NCBI RefSeq assembly: GCF_019351405.1
Contig: NZ_JAHWZX010000002.1
Span: 186,001-250,000, forward strand
DNA length: 64,000 nucleotides
DNA from: Stakelama flava
Lineage (GTDB): Bacteria; Pseudomonadota; Alphaproteobacteria; Sphingomonadales; Sphingomonadaceae
Direction: 5' to 3'
The notes under the pieces: model-generated
What the model was told of the DNA's origin: nothing
Database searches by the model: none
Seen by the model: only the letters and a program-made list of their open reading frames with translations
Translations under genes and position numbers: made by a program
Shown: in pieces, positions 41,651 to 51,692 of the stretch
Layout: each line of letters opens with the position of its first letter
Position numbering within the stretch: the first letter of the stretch is position 1

Positions 41651-43309
41651 TTGAAATATCTGAAGTCGGTGCTCGCCTATCTGGTCCGGGCACAGCTGTT
41701 CGTCGCCGCACTGCTTTTCACCGCCCTGTTCGCTTTTCTGGCGCTTCGCGTCGACCATTGGTGGCTGCTTGGCCTGATCTTCACCGTACCCTTGCTGTGC
41801 CTTGGCCTGTACGACAGCGTGCAGGACCGGCTTACGCTGACCCGCAACTATCCGGTCGCCGCGCATATCCGCTGGCTGTTTTTCGACCTTCGCCCCTATC
41901 TGCGCCAATATATCGTCGAGGGGGATCTGGAGGGAAAACCTTACAGCATCGAAGCGCGCAATCTGGTCTATGCCCGTGCGCGCGGGACCAGCGAAGCGCA
42001 TCCGTTCGGCACTGAACTCGATGTCGGCGAAGCGGGCTATAACTGGATCAATCATTCGATCAAACCCGCCGAAAACCCGGATAAAACACCACGCACGCTG
42101 ATCGGCACCGATCAGTGCACGCACCCCTATTCCGCCTCGCTGCTTAATGTTTCGGCGATGAGCTTTGGCGCGCTGTCGCCCAATGCGATCCGCGCGCTCA
42201 ATCTGGGCGCGAAGACGGGCAACTATTTTCACGACACCGGCGAAGGAGGCCTGAGCCGCTATCACCGTGAACATGGCGGCGACATCGTCTGGGAAATCGG
42301 ATCGGGCTATTTCGGTTGCCGCAAAGAGGACGGATCGTTCGATCCCGACCTCTTTACCGAAGAGGCAAGCCGCGATGTCGTCAAAATGACCGAGATCAAG
42401 CTGTCACAAGGCGCGAAGCCGGGGCATGGCGGCATGCTTCCCGCCGCGAAGGTGACCGAGGAGATCGCCCGCACGCGCAAAGTACCCGCGCATCAGGACT
42501 GCCTCTCTCCACGCGGTCATTCGGCCTTTTCCACGCCGTGCGAAATGCTCGAATTCGCGGCATTGATGCGCGACATGTCGGGCGGCAAGCCGGTCGGCAT
42601 CAAATTGTGCGTGGGACAGATTCACGAAGTCTTCGCGATCATGAAGGCAATTCGCAAGACCGGCATCCTGCCCGACTTCATCGTGGTCGATGGCGCGGAG
42701 GGCGGCACCGGTGCTGCGCCGCTGGAACTGTCCAACCATGTCGGCATGCCGCTGCGCGAAGGTTTGATCCTGATGCGCAACGCGCTGGTCGGAACGGGCC
42801 TGAAAAAACATATCCGGCTTGGTGCGAGCGGAAAGGTGTTTTCGGGCGCGGGCATGGCGGAAAATCTCGCCATCGGCGCCGACTGGTGCAACGCAGCGCG
42901 CGCATTTCTGTTCTCGATCGGCTGTATTCAGGCGCAGCGCTGCCATACCGGCACCTGCCCCACCGGCATCACAACGCAGGACCCGATCCGACAGCGCGGG
43001 CTGGTCGTCGATACCCAATCGAAGCACGCCGCACGCTTCCACAAAAAGACGCTGGAAGCGCTCGCCGATATTGTCGCGGCGGCGGGCCTAGAACACCCTC
43101 GTGACCTGCGCTCGCATCACCTCTCCATGCGCGGCGATGCGATCAAGGCGGGAAGCATCGACGCACTCGACGCCTTTATCGCGGAGAATGAACTGATCGA
43201 CGCTCCGGACGAGACCATTTATGCGCGCCACTGGCACGCCGCCGACCCGGATAGCTTTTCGGCACGCAGCGAAATCCCGCACGCACAGGCGAAACAGAAA
43301 TCGGCGTGA
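41651..43309 (+). CDS. FMN-binding glutamate synthase-like protein
   Basis: A 552-residue protein: two N-terminal membrane helices (VLAYLVRAQLFVAALLFTALFAFLAL and LLGLIFTVPLLCLGLY) and a GltS TIM barrel. Landmarks: NVSAMSFGALSPNAIRALNLGAK, DTGEGGLSRYH, KPGHGGMLPAAKV, VDGAEGGTGAAPLELSNHVG and RCHTGTCPTGITTQDP, which contains the cysteines for a [3Fe-4S]-like cluster. It lacks the amidotransferase domain, so it is not classical glutamate synthase; role unknown. The TTG start follows GGAGG by five bases. First intact host gene after the island. Confidence 0.85.
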   Translation: MKYLKSVLAYLVRAQLFVAALLFTALFAFLALRVDHWWLLGLIFTVPLLCLGLYDSVQDRLTLTRNYPVAAHIRWLFFDLRPYLRQYIVEGDLEGKPYSIEARNLVYARARGTSEAHPFGTELDVGEAGYNWINHSIKPAENPDKTPRTLIGTDQCTHPYSASLLNVSAMSFGALSPNAIRALNLGAKTGNYFHDTGEGGLSRYHREHGGDIVWEIGSGYFGCRKEDGSFDPDLFTEEASRDVVKMTEIKLSQGAKPGHGGMLPAAKVTEEIARTRKVPAHQDCLSPRGHSAFSTPCEMLEFAALMRDMSGGKPVGIKLCVGQIHEVFAIMKAIRKTGILPDFIVVDGAEGGTGAAPLELSNHVGMPLREGLILMRNALVGTGLKKHIRLGASGKVFSGAGMAENLAIGADWCNAARAFLFSIGCIQAQRCHTGTCPTGITTQDPIRQRGLVVDTQSKHAARFHKKTLEALADIVAAAGLEHPRDLRSHHLSMRGDAIKAGSIDALDAFIAENELIDAPDETIYARHWHAADPDSFSARSEIPHAQAKQKSA

Positions 43310-43506
43310 AGCGAGCAACGCGCTTTGCGGCCCATCGAAAATACTGCATGAAGCGTATGGATGCGCTGACACCCAACGCGCCATGCGGCATTTTTCCGGC
43401 AAAGACAGTGCGACAAGCGGGAAACAGCCGAATATGGCTATGGCAAGGCCGCGATCCCATTACCTTCCTGTCGCGGGTAGCGAAGAAGATTTCGGGCGAC
43501 GAATAG
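43306..43506 (+). CDS. Small basic hypothetical protein
   Basis: A 66-residue frame starting with a GTG that overlaps the previous stop by three bases. Product begins MKRATRFAAHRKYCMKRMD and is basic, with no recognisable domain. Convergent with the CinA-like gene six bases away. Position and overlap favour expression, but sequence alone is weak evidence. Confidence 0.35.
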   Translation: MKRATRFAAHRKYCMKRMDALTPNAPCGIFPAKTVRQAGNSRIWLWQGRDPITFLSRVAKKISGDE

Positions 43507-43512
43507 AGCGAC

Positions 43513-44268
43513 TTAAATCCCGCCTTCCACCACCTCGCGGCCCGTATCGGTCAGCGCGCGAGTGAGGGCGGCGACGCACGCATCGACCAGCGCCGGATCG
43601 GTGGCGCGGATGACGAAGTTCGCGCCCACCCTTCCTTCGCGAAAAAAGGGATAGCTGCCGATCGCAACGCCCGGATGCGCCTTCTCGGCGTCGCGCAGCA
43701 CGTCGGCGACCTCGCTCTCCGCGGTCCAGCAGCCGATCTGGTGCGACACCAGCGGCCTGCCGCCTTCCAGCGTACCGGTCAGCGCATCGAGCATCCCGGC
43801 GGCAATGTGCGGCACACCCGCCAGAATGAAGATGTTCGCGACTTTGATACCCGGCGCGCCCGACATCCGGTTGACGATCAGGTCCGCGCCCTGCGGCACC
43901 CGCGCCATGCGCAGCCGTGCATCGGTCAGGCCGCCGCGCGTCGCATAATGCGCTTCCAGCGCCGCGCGTGCCTGCGGGTGCACCACCACCTCCACGTTCA
44001 GCGCCGCGGCGATCGCATCGACGGTGATATCGTCATGCGTCGGGCCGATACCGCCGGTGGTGAACAGATAATCATTGCGTGAACGCAGGATATTCACCGC
44101 CTCGACAATGGCATCGGTGCGATCGGGCACAACGCGCACCTCGGCCAGCCTTATCCCCTGCGCGTTCAGCCAGGTGGCGAGCTGCGCTATATTCCTGTCC
44201 TGCGTTCGGCCCGAAAGGATTTCGTCGCCGATAACGGCCAGGGCTGCGGTCCAAATGCGTTCGCTCAT
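43513..44268 (-). CDS. CinA N-terminal (molybdopterin-binding MoaB/Mog-type) domain protein
   Basis: A 251-residue protein. MoCF-type motifs: AALAVIGDEILSGRTQDRNIAQLATWL, VRVVPDRTDAIVEAV and YLFTTGGIGPTHDDITVDAIA. The C-terminal nicotinamide-nucleotide amidase domain of full CinA is absent, as is usual for the COG1058-type stand-alone protein. Possible ADP-ribose pyrophosphatase or related activity. Divergent from map with 66 bases between starts. Confidence 0.88.
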   Translation of the reverse strand: MSERIWTAALAVIGDEILSGRTQDRNIAQLATWLNAQGIRLAEVRVVPDRTDAIVEAVNILRSRNDYLFTTGGIGPTHDDITVDAIAAALNVEVVVHPQARAALEAHYATRGGLTDARLRMARVPQGADLIVNRMSGAPGIKVANIFILAGVPHIAAGMLDALTGTLEGGRPLVSHQIGCWTAESEVADVLRDAEKAHPGVAIGSYPFFREGRVGANFVIRATDPALVDACVAALTRALTDTGREVVEGGI

Positions 44269-44334
44269 GGGCGTGGGTCATAGCCCAGCGTCCGCCACTC
44301 GCAAAGCGGCGAGCGTCGCGCTATATGCCCTGCC

Positions 44335-45165
44335 ATGACCGAATATATCGATGTGACCGAGGAACAGCCGATCGCCCGCGACGGCACGATCAAGCTGCAC
44401 GGACCGCAGGGGTTCGAAGGGATGCGCAAGGCCGGGCGCGTCGCCGCCGAAGTGCTCGATTCGCTGGCCGAAAAGGTGGTGCCCGGCGTGACCACGGGCG
44501 AACTGGACGATTTCATCCGTGAACAGTTTCTGGCGAAGGGGGGAACCCCGGCAACACTTGGCTATCGCGGCTACACGCACAGTTCGTGCATCTCGATCAA
44601 CCATGTCGTGTGCCACGGCATACCGGGCGACCGGGTGCTGAAGGACGGCGATATCGTCAATATCGACCCTACCCCCATCGTCGATGGCTGGCATGGCGAC
44701 ACCAGCCGCATGTATCTGGTCGGCGATGTCCCGATAAAGGCGCGGCGACTGGTCGAAGTGACCTATGAATGCCTGATGCTTGGCATCGAACAGGCGAAAC
44801 CCGGCAATCATATGGGCGATGTCGCGCATGCGATTCAGCGTCACGCCGAAAAGCATCGCTATGGCGTGGTGCGCGATTTCTGCGGTCACGGCGTGGGTCA
44901 GCTTTTCCACGACGCGCCCGAAGTGGTCCATGTCGGCCGTCCCGGCACGGGGCCGGAACTTCGCCCAGGCATGTTCTTCACCATCGAACCGATGATCAAT
45001 ATCGGAAAGCCCGATGTGAAGGTGCTCGACGACGGCTGGACGGCGGTGACGCGCGATCGCTCGCTTTCGGCACAATTCGAACATTCGGTCGGCATTACCG
45101 AGGATGGGTGCGAGATTTTCACGCTCAGCCCCAAGGGGCTGCATTGCCCGCCCTATGCCGTTTGA
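44335..45165 (+). CDS. map: Methionine aminopeptidase, type I
   Basis: A 276-residue peptidase that removes initiator Met from nascent proteins. The metal ligands are all present: Asp111 and Asp122 (NIDPTPIVDGWHGDTSRM), His185 (FCGHGVGQLFHD), Glu218 (FFTIEPMIN) and Glu249 (SAQFEHSVGITEDG). NIDPT replaces the more common NIDVT without loss of a ligand. Its last 13 bases overlap the convergent ModE-like gene. Confidence 0.96.
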   Translation: MTEYIDVTEEQPIARDGTIKLHGPQGFEGMRKAGRVAAEVLDSLAEKVVPGVTTGELDDFIREQFLAKGGTPATLGYRGYTHSSCISINHVVCHGIPGDRVLKDGDIVNIDPTPIVDGWHGDTSRMYLVGDVPIKARRLVEVTYECLMLGIEQAKPGNHMGDVAHAIQRHAEKHRYGVVRDFCGHGVGQLFHDAPEVVHVGRPGTGPELRPGMFFTIEPMINIGKPDVKVLDDGWTAVTRDRSLSAQFEHSVGITEDGCEIFTLSPKGLHCPPYAV

Positions 45166-45524
45166 ACCGGCGCGCTTCTAACCATATCGGCAAGCGCGGC
45201 GAAGGCACCCCCTCGCGCCGCGCTTTCGACATCCTGCTCCAGCGTCCGGTACAGATCGCGCACCCGCGCGCCCATCGCGGTCAGCCGGGCGCCGCTTCGC
45301 CTGCCGCCGCCCGCGACCGCCTCCACCAGCGGCTCGGGCCAGCACCGGTTCATCTCGTCGACCAGCAGCCAGCTTCGGCGATAGCTCATCCCCATCGCCT
45401 TCGCCGCGGCGGAAATCGACCCTTCGCCTTCGATTGCGTCGAGCAGGTCGGCCTTGCCCGGTCCCATCGCGATCGCGTCGCCGCAGAATATCTGCACTTT
45501 CAGTTTCAATGCACCGATGCGCAT
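45153..45524 (-). CDS. ModE-like winged-helix regulator (N-terminal domain only)
   Basis: A 123-residue LysR/ModE-type DNA-binding protein: ADLLDAIEGEGSISAAAKAMGMSYRRSWLLVDEMNRCWPEPLVEAVAGGGRRSG is the ModE helix-turn-helix and wing. The molybdate-binding TOBE domains are missing, so effector sensing differs from E. coli ModE. No molybdate transporter is nearby. Confidence 0.85.
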   Translation of the reverse strand: MRIGALKLKVQIFCGDAIAMGPGKADLLDAIEGEGSISAAAKAMGMSYRRSWLLVDEMNRCWPEPLVEAVAGGGRRSGARLTAMGARVRDLYRTLEQDVESAARGGAFAALADMVRSAPVQTA

Positions 45525-45700
45525 GGCACTCCGTCCCGCCGCCTCACCCCGTTATGCCGTACGCTGGCGAGCGGTGCAAAATGCCCTCCGCCTGCCGCTT
45601 GATCGGGCACGGGACATAGTCTTGCCTATCTGTTAAGCAAATTGGCGTCGCGTTTTCGATATCGGACTGCGCAAAAGCTGGTTTTTGCGACTGGCATGAT

Positions 45701-46093
<393 letters not shown>

Positions 46094-46185
46094 CGCGACG
46101 CAGCATTACGTGAAAAATCGGCAGCGAAGCGCAATTTGATTGCACGATTCGCGCCGCCACCTGTTTCAATATGAAAGGGCACATC

Positions 46186-47598
46186 ATGGCCAAAGACGCC
46201 GCCAACATCCTGAAAATGATCAAGGAAAACGAAGTCGAGTGGGTGGATCTGCGCTTCACCGATCCCAAGGGAAAGTGGCAGCACCTGACCATGGTTGCCT
46301 CTGCCCTTGGTGAGGATGAGCTTTCCGACGGCCTGATGTTCGACGGTTCGTCGATCGAAGGGTGGAAGGCGATCAACGAATCGGACATGATCCTGAAGCC
46401 CGATCTGACCGCGCCGTATATGGACCCGTTCTCGGCGACGCCGATGCTGATCCTGTTCTGCGACGTTGTCGAACCGTCGACCGGTGAACTGTACGCTCGC
46501 GATCCGCGCTCAACCGCAAAGCGCGCCGAGGCGTATCTGAAGAATACCGGCATCGGCGACACCATCTATGTCGGCCCGGAAGCCGAATTCTTCATGTTCG
46601 ACGATGTCCGGTTCGAAACGGGCTATGCCACCAGCTATTACGCGATCGACGACATCGAACTGCCGACCAATTCGGGCAAGGAGTATGAAGTCGGTAACAT
46701 GGGCCACCGCCCCCGCGCCAAGGGCGGCTATTTCCCCGTCGCGCCGGTCGACAGCGCCGTCGACATTCGCGGCGAAATGGTATCGACCATGATGGAAATG
46801 GGCCTGCCCTGCGACAAGCACCACCATGAAGTCGCGGCCGCGCAGCACGAACTGGGGCTGACCTTCGGCACGCTGACCCAGACCGCCGACCGGATGCAGA
46901 TCTACAAATATGTGGTTCAGCAGGTTGCCGCCGCATACGGAAAGTCGGCGACGTTCATGCCCAAGCCGATCAAGGACGATAACGGGTCGGGCATGCATAC
47001 GCATATGTCGATCTGGAACGGCAAGGAGCCGCTGTTCGCGGGCAATGGCTATGCTGGCCTGTCGGAAACCTGCCTTCATTATATCGGCGGCGTCATCAAG
47101 CATTCGCGCGCGCTCAACGCCTTCACCAACCCGACGACCAACAGCTACAAGCGGCTGGTGCCGGGTTTCGAAGCGCCGGTGCTGCTCGCCTATTCCAGCC
47201 GCAACCGTTCGGCGGCCTGCCGCATTCCCTATGGCACGGGTGCGAAGGCGAAGCGCGTCGAATTCCGCTTCCCCGACGCGATGGCCAATCCCTATCTCGC
47301 CTACGCCGCACTGATGATGGCGGGCCTGGACGGTATCCAGAACAAGATTCATCCGGGCGAGGCGATGGACAAGAACCTCTACGACCTGCCCCCGGCCGAA
47401 CTGGTCAACGTGCCGACCGTGTGCGGCTCACTCCGCGAAGCGCTGATCGCGCTGCAGGAGGATTACGAGTTCCTGCTGAAGGGCGACGTGTTCACCAAGG
47501 ATCAGGTCGATGCCTATGCCGAACTCAAATGGGCTGAAGTGCTTCGCTTCGAAACCACGCCCAGCCCGGTCGAATACGACATGTATTATTCGTCCTGA
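46186..47598 (+). CDS. glnA: Glutamine synthetase, type I
   Basis: A 470-residue GSI-beta enzyme. Landmarks: [69 protein letters not shown] and NRSAACRIP. Tyr397-type adenylylation site is in [10 protein letters not shown]. The start MAKDAANIL is preferred over the ATG five codons upstream because it matches the usual N-terminus. Followed by a strong terminator. Confidence 0.97.
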   Translation: MAKDAANILKMIKENEVEWVDLRFTDPKGKWQHLTMVASALGEDELSDGLMFDGSSIEGWKAINESDMILKPDLTAPYMDPFSATPMLILFCDVVEPSTGELYARDPRSTAKRAEAYLKNTGIGDTIYVGPEAEFFMFDDVRFETGYATSYYAIDDIELPTNSGKEYEVGNMGHRPRAKGGYFPVAPVDSAVDIRGEMVSTMMEMGLPCDKHHHEVAAAQHELGLTFGTLTQTADRMQIYKYVVQQVAAAYGKSATFMPKPIKDDNGSGMHTHMSIWNGKEPLFAGNGYAGLSETCLHYIGGVIKHSRALNAFTNPTTNSYKRLVPGFEAPVLLAYSSRNRSAACRIPYGTGAKAKRVEFRFPDAMANPYLAYAALMMAGLDGIQNKIHPGEAMDKNLYDLPPAELVNVPTVCGSLREALIALQEDYEFLLKGDVFTKDQVDAYAELKWAEVLRFETTPSPVEYDMYYSS

Positions 47599-47650
47599 GG
47601 GTAACGTTTCCTTCACAAGGTGGTTTTAATCCGCCTTGTCGGACAGCAGG

Positions 47651-47678
47651 CGCCCGGGGGGAAACTCCCGGGCGTTTT
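47651..47678 (+). terminator. Rho-independent terminator of glnA
   Basis: CGCCCGGG and CCCGGGCG pair around a GGGAAACT loop and are followed by TTTTCTTTT. Confidence 0.85.
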
Positions 47679-47689
47679 CTTTTACGCGG

Positions 47690-48073
47690 CTATGCGGGGC
47701 GAACCGCGGCATACAGCATAGCCGCCGACACGCTTGTAGGACCTGTGCGCGGATGGGCGTCAGCGCCAACCATCCGAAGGCGCGGATCGCCATAGGCGCG
47801 CACCACTGCCGCAGTACCGTCGGCGAACAGTAATCTGGTTCGCAAATTCCACTCCGGACATTTGGTCACACAAAGCATATATATCGTACAATTAAAAGCC
47901 GTCGTGGATTTTTGTATTTCGAAACAAGACGCGTTCGCCCGGCGCTCTTGCGGCAATTCGCCTTGCCATCGGTGCACTCTGTCCCATCCTGTTGCACTGC
48001 ACCAACAGCCAGTTGACCTAGGGCGGCGCTGGGGGCAAGTCGGGCGCGCTAACGTCCGGGCAGAGGCCATAAG
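47690..48073. other. Gene-poor junction upstream of the galU fragment
   Basis: No convincing gene. A minus-strand frame of about 62 codons (MLCVTKCPEWNLRTRLLF...) has core-like codons at its end but no ribosome site. Bases 47830-47920 are noticeably AT-richer than the surroundings. The region marks the break where the front of galU was lost. Confidence 0.4.
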
Positions 48074-48457
48074 ATGCGCATTACGATGATCGAAAAGCCG
48101 GAACCGGGCGCCGCGCCGTCCAACCTTATGATTCCGGGCCGCTATATCCTTCAGCCCGAAGTGATGACCATCCTGAACGATCAGGACAAGGGCGCGGGCG
48201 GTGAAATCCAGTTGACCGACGCGATGGCCAAGATGATCGACAAACAGCCGTTCCATGGCTTCACCTTTGACGGCGAACGCTTCGATTGCGGCGACAAAAC
48301 AGGCTTCATCATGGCGAATTTCAGCCTCGGCCTCGACGATGACGCGATCGGCGAAGGGTTGCGTGCTTTTGCACACGTGCTTTTGCATAGAAGCGGCTCG
48401 CGCAAGATAGCAAATCCGCCTGAGGCAGCGGGCGTAGCCGAGCCCCGGCACCCGTAA
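48074..48457 (+). pseudogene. galU: 5'-truncated galU (UTP-glucose-1-phosphate uridylyltransferase) fragment
   Basis: A 127-codon frame that matches only the last third of GalU: EKPEPGAAPSNLMIPGRYILQPEVM, GAGGEIQLTDAMAKMI, and FDGERFDCGDKTGFIMANFSLGL. The N-terminal nucleotide-binding half (GxGTRxxP-type motif, about 170 residues) is missing and upstream DNA does not encode it. Lies at the edge of the polysaccharide locus, where a sugar-nucleotide gene would be expected. Probably non-functional. Confidence 0.75.
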
Positions 48458-48479
48458 TTTAGACAGGAGCGTCGCCGCC

Positions 48480-50186
48480 ATGTCCGTTCGTTCGCTCACC
48501 CTCGCCTTTCGCGCCGCTTCGCATGTGCCGCCGGCGGCGTTGTTAGGTCATATCCGACGCCGTGTGCGCAGCCGCGCGATCCCGCGTGTGCATGACTGGT
48601 TCCTGGCGCGGGTCGAGCGCGCGGCCGACCGGTTGCCGCGAACCGCGACGGCGCATGACGAAATAGCACGCAAGGCTGCGGCGGTCGTGGCCATGTTCTT
48701 TGCGGCAAAACAGTCGAAGAACGTTCCGCAATGCTTTGACGGCCGGTTTACCTTCCTCAACCGGACCCACGATTTCGGCGGCGCGGACCGGATCGACTGG
48801 CGTGTCGATATGGATGGCGGAAGCTATCAGCTCTGGCGGGCTAACCTGGCTTTCATGGGGTGGCTGTGCACCGCGTTCGATCACGACCCCGAACGTGCTT
48901 TGGAGTTTGCGCAGACCGTCATCAGCGGGTTTCGCGAACAGGCGCGCTTCCAGCGAATTTCCGATTTCGGCGATGTGTGGAATTCCTATCCGGTCGCGCA
49001 GCGCATCCTGACCCTGAGCGCGATACTGATCCGGCTCCCGGCTTCGCTGGCCGAACGGTCCGAACGCGCTGCCATAGATTCGTTTTTGCGGCTGAACGTC
49101 GCGTATCTGCTTGGGAATCTGGAAACCGAACTCGGTTATAATCACCTGGAGCGCAACCTGTCTGCGCTGGCCTTGTACGCGCTGGCAGCGAACGAAGTGC
49201 CCCCTGCCATCGCCGCTGCGCTTCACCGGCACTTTCCGCACATCGTTGGCAGAACATTCGGCGAGGATGGGGTTCAGGCGGAACGATCAGCCATGTATCA
49301 GGCACTGAGCATCCAGAGCCTTCGGGTTCTGCGCGCGCTGAATATCTGGTCCCCCGCCCAATCCGAATTGCTTGACCGGCGACTTGGGGCCGCTGAGGGG
49401 GCGCTGGCGGCGCTGACGCTGGGCGACGATCATCCGATCATGATGAACGATGCCTGGTTCGGCGAAACGCCCGTTACGTCCGCCGTTCTGGGTGAGCGCC
49501 CTGCCCCCGGTTTCGCCGCGCTGGACGATGCCGGTTATGTCCGGCTGGCGGCTGAGGATGCGATCGTCGTGTTCGATGCCGGACCGATCGGTCCCGACGC
49601 CAATCCCGGCCATGGCCATGCCGATTTTCTAAGCATCGAAATGTCGCTGGGTGCCAATCGACTGATCGTGGATCCAGGCACAACCAATTATGCGCCGGAT
49701 CGCCAGCGCGAAACGGAGCGCAGCTGGCACGCGCATAACGGCCCTGCGATTGCCGACATCCATCCGGTCGAATATCTCGGGTCATTCAAGGTGGGGAAAC
49801 GAACGGCGGCGCGGCTGGAAGACCATGGCGTCGACGACGCCTCCCAATGGGCGCAAGGCAGTGTGTCCTTCAATCGGGTCGGCGTGCGCCGCCGACTGGT
49901 GCTCGGCCCCGCCAATCGGCTCATGATCCATGACTATTGGCAGAACGAAGATGGGCGCAGGCAAAGCCGCTTTCTTATCCCCGATGACTGGCATGTCGAT
50001 TCGGTTCAGGATGCAAAGATAGGGCTGACCGGTCATGGCCGCTCGATCACCCTTATGGCACAGGACGGCAAACTTTCGCTCTCACCGGCAAGCTGGACCT
50101 GTCACTATAACCAGGTCATGGGGGCGCATGCCATCACGCTTGCGCCGGCCGGGGACGCCGCCTCGCTGATTATCGAGTGGAAATGA
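48480..50186 (+). CDS. Heparinase II/III-family protein
   Basis: A 568-residue protein. The N-terminal part is an alpha/alpha barrel (FDGRFTFLNRTHDFGG, WRANLAFMGWL, NYHLERN-type GYNHLERNLSALALYALA). The C-terminal part has the Hepar_II_III_C beta-sandwich motif NPGHGHADFLSIEMSLGANRLIVDPGTTNYAPDRQRETERSWHAHNG. No signal peptide is evident. Relatives in polysaccharide loci may be lyases or synthesis accessory proteins. The ATG is 22 bases after the galU fragment stop. It is the only plus-strand gene of the locus. Confidence 0.85.
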   Translation: MSVRSLTLAFRAASHVPPAALLGHIRRRVRSRAIPRVHDWFLARVERAADRLPRTATAHDEIARKAAAVVAMFFAAKQSKNVPQCFDGRFTFLNRTHDFGGADRIDWRVDMDGGSYQLWRANLAFMGWLCTAFDHDPERALEFAQTVISGFREQARFQRISDFGDVWNSYPVAQRILTLSAILIRLPASLAERSERAAIDSFLRLNVAYLLGNLETELGYNHLERNLSALALYALAANEVPPAIAAALHRHFPHIVGRTFGEDGVQAERSAMYQALSIQSLRVLRALNIWSPAQSELLDRRLGAAEGALAALTLGDDHPIMMNDAWFGETPVTSAVLGERPAPGFAALDDAGYVRLAAEDAIVVFDAGPIGPDANPGHGHADFLSIEMSLGANRLIVDPGTTNYAPDRQRETERSWHAHNGPAIADIHPVEYLGSFKVGKRTAARLEDHGVDDASQWAQGSVSFNRVGVRRRLVLGPANRLMIHDYWQNEDGRRQSRFLIPDDWHVDSVQDAKIGLTGHGRSITLMAQDGKLSLSPASWTCHYNQVMGAHAITLAPAGDAASLIIEWK

Positions 50187-50223
50187 TGCGAATCGCGTAG
50201 CGATCAATCTGCATATGGCGAAT

Positions 50224-51408
50224 TCAGGACAAGCTTTGCGCGAGCATCGTCATGTCACCGCCGATTTCGTTGTTCCGCAGCGGCCGATATTTGAAAATCT
50301 GGTCCTGAGCAGGCGCCTGATCGGGAAACGACTTCGCATAAAATTCGAACCAGGCCAGATTTTGCTGACCGACCGAGCTTGTAATGTCGAACGCTTCCTG
50401 CTCCGCCCCGGAAAGCGTTTCAATCTCATCGGGCGAAAAGACGCTGCTGGTTGCAAAACTGACAAGCCGGTGAAGCGCTCCGTCATTTTCGGCATATAGA
50501 TCGACCCCCTTCGTTGCGGCGATCGCGGCTGTCATCACCAGCGGAGCGGCAGCGTAAAGATGATAATGCGCGGCGCGAGATCCACGTTCGAGCTCTAGCG
50601 GCAGCGCCCCTTCAGACGTTATCTGCGAAATTCCTATTTCAGCCGATTCAACGCTCCAATCCGCAAGATCGCTATCACCTGTATCGAGCGCCACGGAGAT
50701 GGCTGCCAATCCGGCCCAATAGCGATGATTGTTGCGCGCCGTCTTGTCAGTCAAGCTATCCACATAGCTTCGCATGTCGTTAGCCATGTCGGCCAGCCAT
50801 GTTTCAATCGCCGCATGGGGCGCGTTGCGATCGACTTGCAGGTTTTTGACCTGGGCGTAAGCGAGCGCCCATGCGGCCAGATTGACACTGCGCACGAACT
50901 GGGATTCGTCGTCAAGCATCTGAGTCATCGCATGGGTGCCGGCCCATGCGTTCAGCCATGCCAGCGCACACCCGCCCGAGTCCGTATCCGTTCCACCGCT
51001 TTCGACATATTTATTGGCATAGTGCGAAACGGCGGCCGTAAACGTAGTAATCGGTTTGAGCATCGCGGTCCGCTCGGCCAGCTTCTCCGGATCGATCTGG
51101 GAATACGTCGTATCGCCTGTGACATACATCGATATAGTCTCAAGCTGCACGACCGGGTCGGGCGTATCGGTACATTCAGGAAGGTCCGTTATCTCCGCCA
51201 CCGGCTGCGCGAAGGGCGCGCTCAGCGTAGTCTCCGCGGCAGCTTCCGGGGTAGGGGTAGGAGTAGGTGTTGGTGCAGGAATAGGTGTGGCAGTAGCAGT
51301 AGCGGTGGGGGTTTCCACCTGTCCGCTGCTATTGCTGGACGATCCGCCCCCGCAGGCCGCCAGCGCAAGGCACAGTAAGCTGGCTGACCACCTTGTCGAC
51401 GATCGCAC
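50224..51408 (-). CDS. Alginate lyase-like (PL5-type) lipoprotein
   Basis: A protein of about 394 residues. The GTG start is chosen because it gives a short lipoprotein signal (RSSTRWSASLLCLALAAC) followed by GGGSSSNSS and a Thr/Pro linker; an ATG at 51507 would leave an unusually long 52-residue N-region. The catalytic domain shares an alpha-barrel pattern with PL5: DESQFVRSVNLAAWALAYAQVKNL, the NNHRYWAGLA motif with the active-site Asn-His, YHLYAAAPLVMTAA. Paralog of the gene at 53086-54159. Likely cleaves or trims uronate-containing polymer in the periplasm or at the outer membrane. Confidence 0.85.
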   Translation of the reverse strand: MRSSTRWSASLLCLALAACGGGSSSNSSGQVETPTATATATPIPAPTPTPTPTPEAAAETTLSAPFAQPVAEITDLPECTDTPDPVVQLETISMYVTGDTTYSQIDPEKLAERTAMLKPITTFTAAVSHYANKYVESGGTDTDSGGCALAWLNAWAGTHAMTQMLDDESQFVRSVNLAAWALAYAQVKNLQVDRNAPHAAIETWLADMANDMRSYVDSLTDKTARNNHRYWAGLAAISVALDTGDSDLADWSVESAEIGISQITSEGALPLELERGSRAAHYHLYAAAPLVMTAAIAATKGVDLYAENDGALHRLVSFATSSVFSPDEIETLSGAEQEAFDITSSVGQQNLAWFEFYAKSFPDQAPAQDQIFKYRPLRNNEIGGDMTMLAQSLS

Positions 51409-51630
51409 GCGGTCTGATATGCTTGCGGTAGCAATGACGCGGATAATCGTATTGCGAAGGTCGAGGGTTGATTCGCCGGACGCTGCGGTAAAGAAAGTGT
51501 TTTTCATCGAAAGTCGCCGTGACACTGGGAAGCAGTGTCCGCAGGCTAGCTAGCGAGCATATTAAAAATACTTAACGCAGAACTATTTTAAATAAGCACT
51601 TAGTCTACTGGTGATGAACGTTTCATAATC

Positions 51631-51650
51631 TATAGTTTATGTTAACTATA
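51631..51650. repeat. 7-bp AT-rich inverted repeat upstream of the lyase
   Basis: TATAGTT (51631-51637) and AACTATA (51644-51650) are exact reverse complements around six bases, in an AT-rich 185-base gap between the oxidoreductase and the lyase gene. Possible promoter/operator of the lyase gene on the minus strand. Confidence 0.4.
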
Positions 51651-51692
51651 ATTCTCGTTGCAGTTTAAGTCGTTATACCGGCCCATATGCTG

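Noticed and set aside
47690..48000. Minus-strand ORF of about 62 codons beside the glnA terminator
   Set aside because: Some coding-like codons but no start signal or family; left as an unresolved remnant.
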